Notes: generated by a model from the letters alone, not told the origin. A stretch of 29,792 nt of DNA from CAZADH01 sp964483805 (GCA_964483805.1 CAZADH010000038.1:1-29792), one strand, 5' to 3'. Numbered from the stretch's first letter, positions 15,336 through 23,732 are shown. A program made the numbers and translations.

Positions 15336-16496
15336 GTGAATCTCGTTTTCTTGTCGCCTCACTTTCCCCCCAACTTCTACCTCTTTTGCTGCCGCTTGCG
15401 CGAACTCGGCGTCAATGTTCTGGGGTTGGCCGAAGCGCCCTACGACGATTTGCGACCCGAGTTGAAGAGTGCGCTGACCGAGTACTTTCGCGTCGACTCA
15501 CTCGAAAATTATGAGTCGGTGATGCGGGCCTGCGGCTACCTGATCAGCAGGTATGGCCGTTTGAACGTCGTCGAATCGCACAACGAACACTGGCTCATGC
15601 TCGAAGGGCGGATTCGCGAAGACTTCAACATTCCCGGGCCCAAAGTCGCCGACACCGAAAAGATCAAGCGCAAATCGATGATGAAACGCATCTTCCGCGA
15701 GGCCGGCGTCCCCGTTGCCCGTGGCGAGATGTTGGCCGACCTGGCGCAGGCGCGCCGATTTGTGGCAAGTGTCGGATTCCCGATTATTGCCAAGCCCGAC
15801 ATTGGTGTCGGAGCCTGGGGCACGGTCAAGATTGCCAACGATGAGCAGTTGGTGGCGTTCTTCGAAAACCGGCCACCCGTCGATTACCTGGTCGAGGAGT
15901 TCATCAACGGCAGTCTCGAAACCTTCGATGGCATCACCGACCAGGACGGCAAGATCGTGTTCGTGACCTCGCATCTCTCGGCGACGGGCGTGCTCGAGGT
16001 CGTAACCGACAACGCCGATTTGTTCTACCACTCCGTCCGCGATATTCCGGTCGACCTTCTCGACCTGGGATCGCGTACCGTGACGGCATTCGGAGTGCGA
16101 CAGAAGTTCTTTCACATCGAGTTCCTCCGCCAGCATCATGACAAGCGCCTGGTGGTCATGGAGGTCAACATCCGGCCGCCGGGCGGGTTCTCGACCGATA
16201 TGATGAACTTTGCCTGCGATACCGACGTGTACCGCGAGTGGGCCCACATCGTTGTCGAGAATCGCATGCACCCGTACGAGCGGCGCTATCACTGCGCCCA
16301 CGTTGCCCGCAAGTTTGGCAAGGAGTACCGTCACTCCCACGACGAGATCGTCCAGCGGTTCGGCGATCGCATCTGTGCCGTTTCGGAAGTCGCGCCGGTG
16401 TTCAGCGCCGTCATGGGCAATGTGGCTTACCTGGTGCGCTCGACCGACATGCGTGAGATTCACGACATGGTTGCGGCCATTCAGGCCAAAGCGTAA
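15336..16496 (+). CDS. ATP-grasp carboxylate-amine/thiol ligase
   Basis: The start is GTG at 15336, six bases after AAAGGA; the frame stays open far upstream but antisense to another gene. The 386 residues show an N-terminal Rossmann-like segment (NLVFLSPHFPPNFYLFCCRL), then the ATP-grasp fold. KIKRKSMMKRIFREAGVPVARG and GFPIIAKPDIGVGAWGTVKI bind ATP, YLVEEFINGSLETFDGI follows, and VVMEVNIRPPGGFSTDMMN (about residues 268-286) supplies the Mg-binding E-x-N. The layout resembles carnosine-synthase-like and biotin-carboxylase-like ATP-grasp ligases, which join a carboxylate to an amine through an acyl phosphate. No biosynthetic neighbours reveal the substrate. The gene stands alone between its own promoter and a terminator. 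Confidence 0.9.
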   Translation: MNLVFLSPHFPPNFYLFCCRLRELGVNVLGLAEAPYDDLRPELKSALTEYFRVDSLENYESVMRACGYLISRYGRLNVVESHNEHWLMLEGRIREDFNIPGPKVADTEKIKRKSMMKRIFREAGVPVARGEMLADLAQARRFVASVGFPIIAKPDIGVGAWGTVKIANDEQLVAFFENRPPVDYLVEEFINGSLETFDGITDQDGKIVFVTSHLSATGVLEVVTDNADLFYHSVRDIPVDLLDLGSRTVTAFGVRQKFFHIEFLRQHHDKRLVVMEVNIRPPGGFSTDMMNFACDTDVYREWAHIVVENRMHPYERRYHCAHVARKFGKEYRHSHDEIVQRFGDRICAVSEVAPVFSAVMGNVAYLVRSTDMREIHDMVAAIQAKA

Positions 16497-16530
16497 TACG
16501 TTGTATGTTTGGCTGAACTGATCGCCGCCA

Positions 16531-16576
16531 GAAAACAGCGAACCCCGCCGCAATTGCGGCGGGGTTCGCTGTTTTC
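16531..16576. terminator. Bidirectional terminator, 46-base perfect palindrome
   Basis: A perfect inverted repeat centred between 16553 and 16554. The GC-rich core is flanked by GAAAAC on one side and GTTTTC on the other, so either strand gives a stem followed by U residues. It lies between the convergent ATP-grasp (+) and EndoU-like (-) genes, 34 and 19 bases from their stops, and would serve both. Confidence 0.9.
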
Positions 16577-16595
16577 GGCGACTACGGTTTGGCGA

Positions 16596-17675
16596 TCAGT
16601 GAACGGTGGCGCCCGCAGGAACACCCATGCCTTCTTCGAGATCGTAGAACTCGCGAATCATCTGCTCGCCCGTCGAGAAGTTCTCATGCGGGGCACCGAC
16701 GATCGGGTACAGGCTGCGGATCGAATCGTTCATCGTATACAACTGCCAGTTGTAATTCTTGCCATTGATATTGGCCTGGAAATTGAGCGCCGACGGAGTG
16801 GTGCCGGTCACGGAGCGCGCGGTCTCGATGGCGATGTGGCCGAGCGCGAGGATGACGGCGGCCGAGTTGCCCACCGTGAACCCGCCCTTCTTCTTGGTGC
16901 AGTTGGGCATCGGGCCGGCGCCGTCCGGGTCCCAGTTGAAGGTGCCGGTGAACATGCACGGATCGTTGCTACCCATCTGTTTGATGAACTTCGTGTCGCC
17001 CTGCGCTTCCTCGACGTAGAACTTGTACCAGAAGTGGTAACCGCCGACGCTCTTGCCTTTGGCTTCGCCGTTGAATACGTGCTCGAACCCATTGCCCCGA
17101 CCGAACCAGTTGTTCTTCAGTTCAGTCATTGAGGTGTTGGTCACTTGAAGGGCATACTGCATGCACGGATCGTTGGTCAGTGTCTGCAGATACTGGTCGA
17201 TGTTCTTGCTGATCTGCGGGCTGTCGTAGGTGCCGTTGGCCGGATTGAACTTCTTGCACAGGGCAACGGTGGCATCGTAGCTGCTCGGAACCGACCCATT
17301 CAGTTTTGCGAACAGTTTGCCGCCCTGACCAAACACCATCGTGACCTTCATGGCGTCGCGGTCGATTGAGGGCAGCTTGGCTGCCAGTTGGGAGATCTTG
17401 GCGGCCGCTTCGCTTCCCCGCGGGGTCGAAATCGCAGGATTGTTGCGACCACGCTGGTTGTGCTGGCGGATGGCGAGATCGAAATCGTCGTTCGTCGAAA
17501 TCAGACCGGCCTTCACACTGTTGCTCAGAACCCGACGCAGAGCGGGGTCAGTGACGTCAGTGAGCCTGGCTTCGAGGTCGGCGGTCTGACACCAGCCGAT
17601 GGCCAAGCCCGAGAGAACCATGACGCCGACCAGGAGAAGGCGAATCGATGAAATGCGGAAAGAACGGTTTGACAC
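16596..17675 (-). CDS. Secreted XendoU-type endoribonuclease-like protein
   Basis: The GTG at 17675, six bases after AAGGAG, gives 359 residues with a Sec signal peptide (about 1-29). The C-terminal two thirds match the XendoU/EndoU fold known from eukaryotic endoribonucleases and bacterial toxins. NGFEHVFNGEAKGK places His199, GGYHFWYKFYVEE places His214, and TKKKGGFTVGNS with Lys261-263 fits the catalytic lysine. Family members cut RNA at uridines and leave 2',3'-cyclic phosphates. Cysteines at 140, 171, 240 and 259 could form disulfides outside the cell. No immunity gene or toxin-delivery domain is adjacent, so a nutritional or environmental RNase is as likely as a toxin. Confidence 0.85.
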   Translation of the reverse strand: MSNRSFRISSIRLLLVGVMVLSGLAIGWCQTADLEARLTDVTDPALRRVLSNSVKAGLISTNDDFDLAIRQHNQRGRNNPAISTPRGSEAAAKISQLAAKLPSIDRDAMKVTMVFGQGGKLFAKLNGSVPSSYDATVALCKKFNPANGTYDSPQISKNIDQYLQTLTNDPCMQYALQVTNTSMTELKNNWFGRGNGFEHVFNGEAKGKSVGGYHFWYKFYVEEAQGDTKFIKQMGSNDPCMFTGTFNWDPDGAGPMPNCTKKKGGFTVGNSAAVILALGHIAIETARSVTGTTPSALNFQANINGKNYNWQLYTMNDSIRSLYPIVGAPHENFSTGEQMIREFYDLEEGMGVPAGATVH

Positions 17676-17835
17676 GGGATGCTCCTTGATACTCGCTACT
17701 GTTGCCACGAAACCGCGGCTATACTGGATGTGAAGCCAACCGTATTGCGAAACCCGACTGAACAAAGAACAAAAGACACTTGAACACAACCGCTCGGTGC
17801 ATCTACGCGATGCATACTCGCCGAACAGTACTCAT

Positions 17836-17865
17836 ATCATAGATAAGATCCTACCTGATTGGCAA
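17836..17865 (-). promoter_or_regulatory. Possible promoter of the EndoU-like gene
   Basis: TTGCCA (17865-17860) and TATGAT (17841-17836) are spaced by 18 bases on the minus strand. It would give a leader of about 155 bases before the GTG start. I see no other strong pair in this 287-base gap. Confidence 0.45.
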
Positions 17866-17882
17866 GGGGTGATAGGGGAAAA

Positions 17883-17922
17883 ATTAAGAAAAAAAGATGG
17901 GACCGGTGTTCCCGGCCCCATC
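17883..17922 (-). terminator. Terminator of the debranching-enzyme gene
   Basis: An 11-bp stem (17896-17906 with 17912-17922) has one G-U pair that forms only in the minus-strand RNA, and the minus strand continues with a run of seven T. It lies 40 bases after the stop at 17963, so it ends the GH13 transcript. Confidence 0.85.
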
Positions 17923-17962
17923 TCTTTTGTGCAACCGTCGGTGACGGTTGCGGCGATCAGAT

Positions 17963-20305
17963 TCAGCGAGGATGCTTCAGGATGATCGCCGTCAGCGGCG
18001 GCACGCGATAGTCTCCCTTGGCCGTGCCCAGGCTGCCGTCGTCGGCGACCTTGTCGCCATTGCACAGGATGCTCCAGTCGTTGCCGTCGGGCAGGTTGAA
18101 GGTCACCCACTCGTTGGCATCGGAGTTCAGGAGCACGAGGATGTTCGGCATACCCTTGAGCAGATACCCAACGGCGCGCTGATTGCCCGGTTCGAGCCAC
18201 GTGATGTTCTGGCTGTTGAGCGGCGTCGTGTGCTTGAAGCACTCGTATTTGCGGCGAAGTTTGATCAAGCCCCGCACAAATGCGTACAGATCGGCATTGG
18301 TTTTCTTCAGGTCCCAGTTGATCCAGTTGATGTCGTTGTCTTGATCGTAACTGTTGTCGTTGCCCTTTTTCGACTTCATCAACTCTTGGCCGGCCTGCAA
18401 CATGGGCACGCCCTGGGCCGTCAACAGCGCGGTCATGGCGACCTTGAAGCGGCCTTTGTTGCCGCCCAGGATGTCGTTGATGGTTCCGCCGTCGTGGGCT
18501 TCGATGTAGTTGACCGATTCGGTCGGCTTTGCCGTCCACCAGAAGCAGCTTCCGGCCAGAACGGTCATCAGGTCATTGCGACTGCCGCCGCCTTTGGCGA
18601 ACGCGCGCACATTCTCGCGGAAGTCGTCGTTCCATTTGGCCCACTTGGTGTTCTTGAAATCGGACTTGCCCCACTGGTTGCGCTTCCAGTCAGCGGCCCA
18701 AGGCTCGGCGATCAGGATCGTCGAAGGCGGCAGCTCGTTGATCATCGCGTTGATCGTGTCTTTGTCGATGATCGTGGCCAGATCGAAGCGGAAGCCGTCG
18801 ACGTGGTATTCCTTGACCCAGTATTTGAGACTGTCGAGGATCAATTTGCGGCCCATCGGGCTCTCGGACCGGAATTCATTGCCGCACCCCGTGCCGTTCC
18901 AATAGAACTTCGGATTGTCGCACAGACGGTAATAACCCGGGTTATCGAACCCCTTGAAGTTGATTGGCGTGCCCTGTTCGTTGCCTTCGGTCGTGTGGTT
19001 GAAAACCACGTCCATGATGACGGCGATGCCATTCTGATGAAGTTTGTCGACCATGGTCTTGAACTCGGGCACGGCCTTGCCGACCTTGTTCGAGGCGAAG
19101 TTGCACTCGGGGGCGAAATAATGGCTGGTCATGTATCCCCAGTGGTTCATGTGGCCGGCGAAGTTGTTGTCGAACTCGTGACACGGCAGCAGTTCAACGG
19201 CGTTCACGCCCAGATCGACCAGGTGACCGAGCATGCGATCGGTGCCCTCGCCCTGCACCAGGCCGGTGTACCGTCCCTTGTGGGTCGCCGGCACCTTCGC
19301 GGAGTCGTGGGCCGTAAAGTCTTTGACGTGCATTTCATAGATGATCAGGTCTTTGAGCGGCGGGGTTTTCCAGCCTGAATCGTTCCAGGTGTATTTGTCG
19401 TTCACCACCACGCTCTTGCCGTCGTGATCGACGTTGGCTTTGGCGTAGGGGTCGTTGAGCAGGCGCTTGGGATCGAACAGGTGGCCGGGTGTGGTCGGGC
19501 CATCCGCGTAGAATCCGTAGAATTTTCCGGTGAGGTCGGAGGCGACCGTCGTGCGCCAGATCCCGTCGTTGCCTTTGGTCATGGTGACATTCTTGCCCGT
19601 CGTGTCTTCGGGCTTCTCGAACAGGGCAAGCGTGACGGCGGTCGCATTTGGCGAATACACCGAAAACTCGGTCTTACCGCCTACGACGTTGGCGCCGAGG
19701 AGATTGAGGCCGGAGTCGGAGCGCGAGGCGCCGGCCCGGGGGCCGCTGCGGGTGCCGGATGTGCGTGCCGACTGTACCGACAATTCGAGCGCAGGTGCCG
19801 GCATCTGGCGCTGCACGCGATCGCGCACGCCCTGACGCATCCCTTCGGCGGCTTTGCCGTCGACGTCGGTGCGCAGTTTGTCAAAGCTGTCGAGCAAGGT
19901 CGCGCAAGTGGGATCCTCGGTGCGGGCCAGGAACTTGCAGCGCTCTTCGAGCAACTGCATGGTTTGATGGAAGGCCTTGCTCTCTTCGAGGGTGGTGATG
20001 CGGTAACCGAACTGTTTGAGATTCTCGCAGGCCATTTTGAGATCGTCGGCTGTTGAGAGTTGGCTGACGAAGCGCTTCATCTCGCCAACGGTCGAAGCCT
20101 CTTTTGAAAACGCAGAGAACTCGACCTTCTTCGTCGGTTCGACCTGGCGTACCGTGTCCTGGGTCAACCGGATGTCGCGGGCCAGTCGCGTGACCAGTTC
20201 GTTGAGCGGCTTGTCATCGGCAAAGAGTGTCGTCGGACCCACGGCCAACGCGGCCGCCAATCCGGCAACCGCCAACCAGTTCTTGAACCCGGTTTGCCAG
20301 TTCAT
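17963..20305 (-). CDS. Secreted GH13 glycogen/starch debranching enzyme (isoamylase/pullulanase-like)
   Basis: A 780-residue protein with a Sec signal peptide (about 1-29). Residues 30-170 form a helical region of unknown role, and a Gly/Ser/Arg linker follows. A CBM48-like beta domain (about 200-310, TEFSVYSPNATAVTLALF) precedes the catalytic barrel. The four conserved regions are present: MDVVFNHT (431-438), DGFRFDLA with nucleophile Asp508, LIAEPW with acid/base Glu534, and IEAHDGG with Asp605. A C-terminal beta domain ends the chain. It would hydrolyse alpha-1,6 branches of starch or glycogen outside the cytoplasm. AAGGAG lies upstream of the ATG. No sugar transporter or other amylase is adjacent. 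Confidence 0.94.
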   Translation of the reverse strand: MNWQTGFKNWLAVAGLAAALAVGPTTLFADDKPLNELVTRLARDIRLTQDTVRQVEPTKKVEFSAFSKEASTVGEMKRFVSQLSTADDLKMACENLKQFGYRITTLEESKAFHQTMQLLEERCKFLARTEDPTCATLLDSFDKLRTDVDGKAAEGMRQGVRDRVQRQMPAPALELSVQSARTSGTRSGPRAGASRSDSGLNLLGANVVGGKTEFSVYSPNATAVTLALFEKPEDTTGKNVTMTKGNDGIWRTTVASDLTGKFYGFYADGPTTPGHLFDPKRLLNDPYAKANVDHDGKSVVVNDKYTWNDSGWKTPPLKDLIIYEMHVKDFTAHDSAKVPATHKGRYTGLVQGEGTDRMLGHLVDLGVNAVELLPCHEFDNNFAGHMNHWGYMTSHYFAPECNFASNKVGKAVPEFKTMVDKLHQNGIAVIMDVVFNHTTEGNEQGTPINFKGFDNPGYYRLCDNPKFYWNGTGCGNEFRSESPMGRKLILDSLKYWVKEYHVDGFRFDLATIIDKDTINAMINELPPSTILIAEPWAADWKRNQWGKSDFKNTKWAKWNDDFRENVRAFAKGGGSRNDLMTVLAGSCFWWTAKPTESVNYIEAHDGGTINDILGGNKGRFKVAMTALLTAQGVPMLQAGQELMKSKKGNDNSYDQDNDINWINWDLKKTNADLYAFVRGLIKLRRKYECFKHTTPLNSQNITWLEPGNQRAVGYLLKGMPNILVLLNSDANEWVTFNLPDGNDWSILCNGDKVADDGSLGTAKGDYRVPPLTAIILKHPR

Positions 20306-20372
20306 TCTGTCTGCTCCTTGTGAAAATACTGTCGATTAGAGAGAACAAGAAAACGCTGTCATTATTTATGTA

Positions 20373-20402
20373 ATTCTAGCGGTTGTCGCCGGTGACCCGC
20401 AA
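20373..20402 (-). promoter_or_regulatory. Probable promoter of the debranching-enzyme gene
   Basis: TTGCGG (20402-20397) and TAGAAT (20378-20373) are spaced by 18 bases on the minus strand, about 70 bases before the start at 20305. The surrounding leader is much more AT-rich than the neighbouring genes. Confidence 0.5.
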
Positions 20403-20437
20403 GGTGGGGTGTGACGGTTCGGATGGCCTTAAACGAT

Positions 20438-20461
20438 CACGCCCGCCTGGGGGCGGGCGTG
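20438..20461 (-). terminator. Probable terminator of the STAS gene
   Basis: CACGCCCGCC pairs perfectly with GGCGGGCGTG around a four-base loop, 29 bases after the STAS stop. Only a short T-run (ATCGTTT) follows on the minus strand, so it may be weak or Rho-assisted. Confidence 0.6.
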
Positions 20462-20489
20462 GGGGAGAAAACGGTTCAGCACGGTTGTT

Positions 20490-20846
20490 TCAGCCGGTCG
20501 ACAACGACTGGATCGCTTCTGTCTGCGTTGCGGTCTTCTCGGCGTATTGAAAAATCGCGGCCATCGAGAACACGTTTTCTTTCATTCTGTCGAGGCCGCA
20601 GATGACGATGCGCCCGTCGCTGTCGTCGACGATTTTGATGCAGATGTCGAGGATGCCGGCCAGACCCGGACTGTCCACCACCCGACTGTCGGTCAGGTCG
20701 AGAACGAAAGCCGCCACGCCCTGTTCGAGCAGTTTGTTGACGGCATCAATCAGTTGTGTGGCTGCCGAGTCTTCGATGTAGCCATGGGTAGCCAGGACGA
20801 CGATCTTGCCCTGCGGGGTTTGATCGAGCTTGAATTGTGACACCAT
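20490..20846 (-). CDS. STAS-domain anti-sigma factor antagonist
   Basis: The ATG at 20846, just after GGAGG, gives 118 residues that fill one STAS domain. The hallmark helix start VVDSPGLAGILDI carries Ser59 at the position that RsbW/SpoIIAB-type kinases phosphorylate in SpoIIAA/RsbV. The strand FVLDLTDSR precedes it, as in the family. When unphosphorylated, such proteins pull the anti-sigma factor off its sigma factor. A matching kinase lies at 10546-11046, about 10 kb away, so the partner is inferred rather than shown. The GGAGG-to-ATG spacing is short (three bases). Confidence 0.88.
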   Translation of the reverse strand: MVSQFKLDQTPQGKIVVLATHGYIEDSAATQLIDAVNKLLEQGVAAFVLDLTDSRVVDSPGLAGILDICIKIVDDSDGRIVICGLDRMKENVFSMAAIFQYAEKTATQTEAIQSLSTG

Positions 20847-20936
20847 GGGCCTCCGAGTACCGCGGAATTCAAATGACGCAGACAAGATACCACGGCACCG
20901 GTGCTGTTGTCATGGGTGGCCTGCGCCGTCCGCGGT

Positions 20937-21728
20937 TCACGCGGCTGGGCGGATCACCTGGCGGGACACCGACCCTCCTTCGATGGCCACGGTATGGATT
21001 TCGAAGGGCGTCGTGGGGCAGATCGCGGCGTGGGCCTCGGCCACCGCGTGCGAGATCCCGCCGCAGCAAGGGACTTCCATACGCAATACGGTAATCGAGC
21101 GCGGCTGGGCGATCTGGAACATCTCACGCAGTTTCTCGCGGTAATGGTCGAGGTCGTCGAGTTTGGGACAGCCAACGACCACGGCGCGACCTGCGAGATA
21201 GCGCGAGTGGAAGTCGCCCAGGGCAAATGGCGCGCAGTCGGCGCACACGAGCAGATCGGCGTTCTTCAGATACGGGGCCGCCGGGGGCACGAGCATCAAT
21301 TGAACCGGCCACTGGGCCAGTTCCGATGCGGCGGCGCGATCCGGCGATGTTGCGGTGCTGCTCGAGGGGCACGTCGCCCGCGGTTTGAGGGTACGGCTGG
21401 CCGAACCGGGGCAACCACACGGCAACGACGGGTTGATCGCGGCAGGTGCGGGTTTGGTAGGCAGGTGCGCATGGGCCGGCTTTGCGCCTTGCTTGGCGAG
21501 CATGGCGTCGACCTGAGTCTGGTCAAAGGCGTCGGCATCGCGTTCCTCGATGGTCAATGCGTCCTGTGGACAGTGGCCGAGGCAGGCACCCAGGCCGTCG
21601 CAGTATACTTCAGCCACCAGACGGGCTTTGCCGTCAATTATCTTGAGTGCGCCTTCCGCGCAGTTCGGCACACAGAGACCGCACCCGTTGCAGCGACTCT
21701 CGTCGATTTTGATGATCTTGCGCTTCAT
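20937..21728 (-). CDS. Two-cluster 4Fe-4S ferredoxin-like protein with C-terminal Cys domain
   Basis: 263 residues. The N-terminus is ferredoxin-like: C13-x2-C16-x2-C19-x3-C23, then a less usual C43-x5-C49-x3-C53 in YCDGLGACLGHCP. A flexible Pro/Ala linker with CGCPGS (Cys104, Cys106) follows. The C-terminal domain contains LLVCADCAPFALGDF, VVGCPKLDD and VPCCGGISHAV, cysteine sites found throughout this family of anaerobe iron-sulfur proteins. Its reaction is not established as far as I know; electron transfer or stress-related redox work is likely. It lies 204 bases behind the NqrF gene on the same strand, with its own promoter-like palindrome. AAGGGAG precedes the ATG. Confidence 0.88.
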   Translation of the reverse strand: MKRKIIKIDESRCNGCGLCVPNCAEGALKIIDGKARLVAEVYCDGLGACLGHCPQDALTIEERDADAFDQTQVDAMLAKQGAKPAHAHLPTKPAPAAINPSLPCGCPGSASRTLKPRATCPSSSTATSPDRAAASELAQWPVQLMLVPPAAPYLKNADLLVCADCAPFALGDFHSRYLAGRAVVVGCPKLDDLDHYREKLREMFQIAQPRSITVLRMEVPCCGGISHAVAEAHAAICPTTPFEIHTVAIEGGSVSRQVIRPAA

Positions 21729-21844
21729 ATTGTATTGCTCCCTTTTCCTGCAGAATTATCGTCAGTGTCTTTGTCCAGTGTGCATCCGGCGCCGCGCCCT
21801 GCCCTGTCGGTGATCGACACCCGTGACGACGGTGTTGCTTGATT

Positions 21845-21881
21845 CTGGTATTATAATACCAGTTTATTTCTTGAAATGCAA
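21845..21881 (-). promoter_or_regulatory. Promoter with overlapping 18-bp palindromic operator
   Basis: TTGCAT (21881-21876) and TATTAT (21858-21853) are 17 bases apart on the minus strand. The -10 lies inside the perfect palindrome CTGGTATTATAATACCAG (21845-21862). A dimeric regulator bound there would block RNA polymerase, so repression of the ferredoxin-like gene is predicted. The regulator is unknown. Confidence 0.65.
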
Positions 21882-21932
21882 GCATTGGCGCATGTCTCTT
21901 GGCAACCGGCATGGTGAGCAGGATTGCGTGGG

Positions 21933-23072
21933 TCAGTCGGGGTTCTTGCCGGCGAAATCTTCGACATGAATGCGCGAATCCGTGAACCCGCGGGCGCGCA
22001 GCAGTGGGACGGCATGAGCGATCAGGCCGGGAGGGCCGCAGACAATGGCGGTGGCGTCGGCCGGGCCGGTCCAGGAGCGGGCGAACACGTCGGTGATCAT
22101 GCCCCGTTCGCCCAACCAAGGGGAGTTCGGGGCGGTAGCGGGGTCCGCCGCGCGAACTGTCCGGGTGGGTTCCGAGATCGCAGGAATGTAGCGGAAGTTG
22201 CCATGTTGAGCAACCCAGGCCGACAACAGCCGGTGTTCGTAGAGGTCGGTCGCGGTTCTGGCACCGAAATACAATGTAAGCGAACGCCGGGAATCCCGTG
22301 CGAACTCGGCGGCGAGTAACGACAGCACCGGCGCCAGGCCGACGCCGCCGGCAAGGAACACCAGGGGGGCGTCGGGGTCGATGTCTTGGGCGAACCGGCC
22401 GTGTGGCGCTGAGAAACGCAGTTCGTCGCCGGCTTTGCGGGTGTGCAACCAGGGGCTGACGAGGCCGCCCGGCACGAAGCGAACGTGCAGTTCGACGGCG
22501 TTGGTTTGGGAAGGCGGTGAGGCGATCGAGTACGCCCGGGGGTTCTCGTGCGGGTGCGCTGGATGGGAGATTTGCAGATACTGGCCGGCGGTGAAGAGCA
22601 GCGGCGAGTTTTCGGGGAGGTGCAGGACGAGGCGTTTCAGATCGGCTGTGAGCGTCTCGACGTGGGCCACCCGGGCTACGAAAGCCCGGGCGGCCAGGCC
22701 TTCCGCGGCGACGGCAATACGGAGGTTGCCGCGCACGCGAATCTGACAGCCGAGGCGGGTCCCGGTGCGCAGTTCCCGGCGGCTGAGTATGGCGGTCTCG
22801 GTGGCGAGCGGTCGTCCCCCACCCTCGACGATCTGCACGCGACAGGTGCCGCAGGTGCCTTTGCCGCCACAAGACGAGGGCAGGAACACATCGTGCGGCA
22901 CCAGGGTGGCCATGAGCGACGAACCCGTGTGAGCCTGGCACGGTTCGCGATCGTTGACATGGATGGCGCAGGGCTTGCTGGTCAGGACGAAGTGGCGGGC
23001 CAGCAGGATCAGGGCGGCGAGGGCCAGAACCACTCCGTCGATGATGATAACAGTAGTCAATACAGTATACAT
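21933..23072 (-). CDS. nqrF: NqrF: NADH dehydrogenase subunit with 2Fe-2S and FAD
   Basis: 379 residues in the order typical of NqrF: an N-terminal membrane helix (about 4-27), a plant-type 2Fe-2S domain with C68-x5-C74-x2-C77 and Cys109, then a ferredoxin-reductase module. FAD binding is shown by RAYSIASPP (about 179-187), and NADH binding by FLAGGVGLAPVLSLL (about 239-253) and CGPPGLI (344-350). In Na+-NQR this subunit takes hydride from NADH and passes electrons through FAD and 2Fe-2S. It is last in the operon, as in known nqr operons. Rnf complexes have RnfB at this place instead. It starts 15 bases after the NqrE stop. Confidence 0.92.
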   Translation of the reverse strand: MYTVLTTVIIIDGVVLALAALILLARHFVLTSKPCAIHVNDREPCQAHTGSSLMATLVPHDVFLPSSCGGKGTCGTCRVQIVEGGGRPLATETAILSRRELRTGTRLGCQIRVRGNLRIAVAAEGLAARAFVARVAHVETLTADLKRLVLHLPENSPLLFTAGQYLQISHPAHPHENPRAYSIASPPSQTNAVELHVRFVPGGLVSPWLHTRKAGDELRFSAPHGRFAQDIDPDAPLVFLAGGVGLAPVLSLLAAEFARDSRRSLTLYFGARTATDLYEHRLLSAWVAQHGNFRYIPAISEPTRTVRAADPATAPNSPWLGERGMITDVFARSWTGPADATAIVCGPPGLIAHAVPLLRARGFTDSRIHVEDFAGKNPD

Positions 23073-23087
23073 ATACTCGGATCGGGA

Positions 23088-23729
23088 TCAGGGGGACGTC
23101 GCAGGGACGGCGGCAAATGCGAGGGCGAGAAGTCCCATGATCAGAAGGGTCTGGCCGGTGGCGCCGAGGTGGCGCGGGGGCGAGGCGAACACGAGGGCGC
23201 GCTTGAGCGCGCCAACAACGAGGATGGTCAGGGTCCAGCCGAGGCCGGTGCCGCCCGCATACACGACGGTTTCGCGCAATGTGTAGCCGCGTTGGGCCAT
23301 GAACAGCGAAGCGCCGAGAATGGCGCAGTTTACGGTGACGAGTGGCAGATACAGGCCGAAGGATGAAGACAAAGCCGGGCTGTAGCGGTCGAGGACGATT
23401 TCGAGAATCTGGACGAGCGCGGCGATGACGATGATGAAGACAAGCAGCGAGAAATACCCGAGGTGATTCGGTAATAACACGTAATGCAATACCGCCCAGT
23501 TGACCGGAGCCGTCAGGGTCGTGACGGCGGTCACGGCCAAGCCCATGCCCAGGGCCACGCGCCATGACCGCGACAGGGCGACGAGCGGACACATGCCCAG
23601 GAAATTCGCCAGAGCGATGTTGTCGGACAAGGCGGCGCTGAGGAGCAAGCTCAGGAGCGGCGCGTGCATGCCGAGGGAGTCGATGAGCGCGGGGGTCGAG
23701 GCGAGGGTGCCGGCGATCTCGGTGGGCAT
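23088..23729 (-). CDS. nqrE: NqrE/RnfA membrane subunit
   Basis: 213 residues and six hydrophobic helices. The conserved stretches ALANFLGMCPLVALSRS (Cys47), VIAALVQILEIVLDRYSP and PLVTVNCAILGASLFMAQRG (Cys135) match NqrE and its Rnf homologue RnfA. The two cysteines, with the pair in NqrD, are the ligands of the iron centre buried in the membrane between the subunits. The overall wording is closer to NqrE than RnfA by eye. It starts three bases after the NqrD stop. Confidence 0.92.
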   Translation of the reverse strand: MPTEIAGTLASTPALIDSLGMHAPLLSLLLSAALSDNIALANFLGMCPLVALSRSWRVALGMGLAVTAVTTLTAPVNWAVLHYVLLPNHLGYFSLLVFIIVIAALVQILEIVLDRYSPALSSSFGLYLPLVTVNCAILGASLFMAQRGYTLRETVVYAGGTGLGWTLTILVVGALKRALVFASPPRHLGATGQTLLIMGLLALAFAAVPATSP

Positions 23730-23732
23730 CGG

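Noticed and set aside
16596..17675. EndoU-like protein as a contact-dependent or polymorphic toxin
   Set aside because: There is no RHS, hemagglutinin, LXG or VgrG part, and no small immunity gene beside it. A plain signal peptide points to simple secretion.
17948..19378. A 476-codon open frame opposite the debranching-enzyme gene
   Set aside because: It is antisense to a gene with all four GH13 motifs. Its His/Val/Asp-rich composition is the usual mirror of GC-rich coding.
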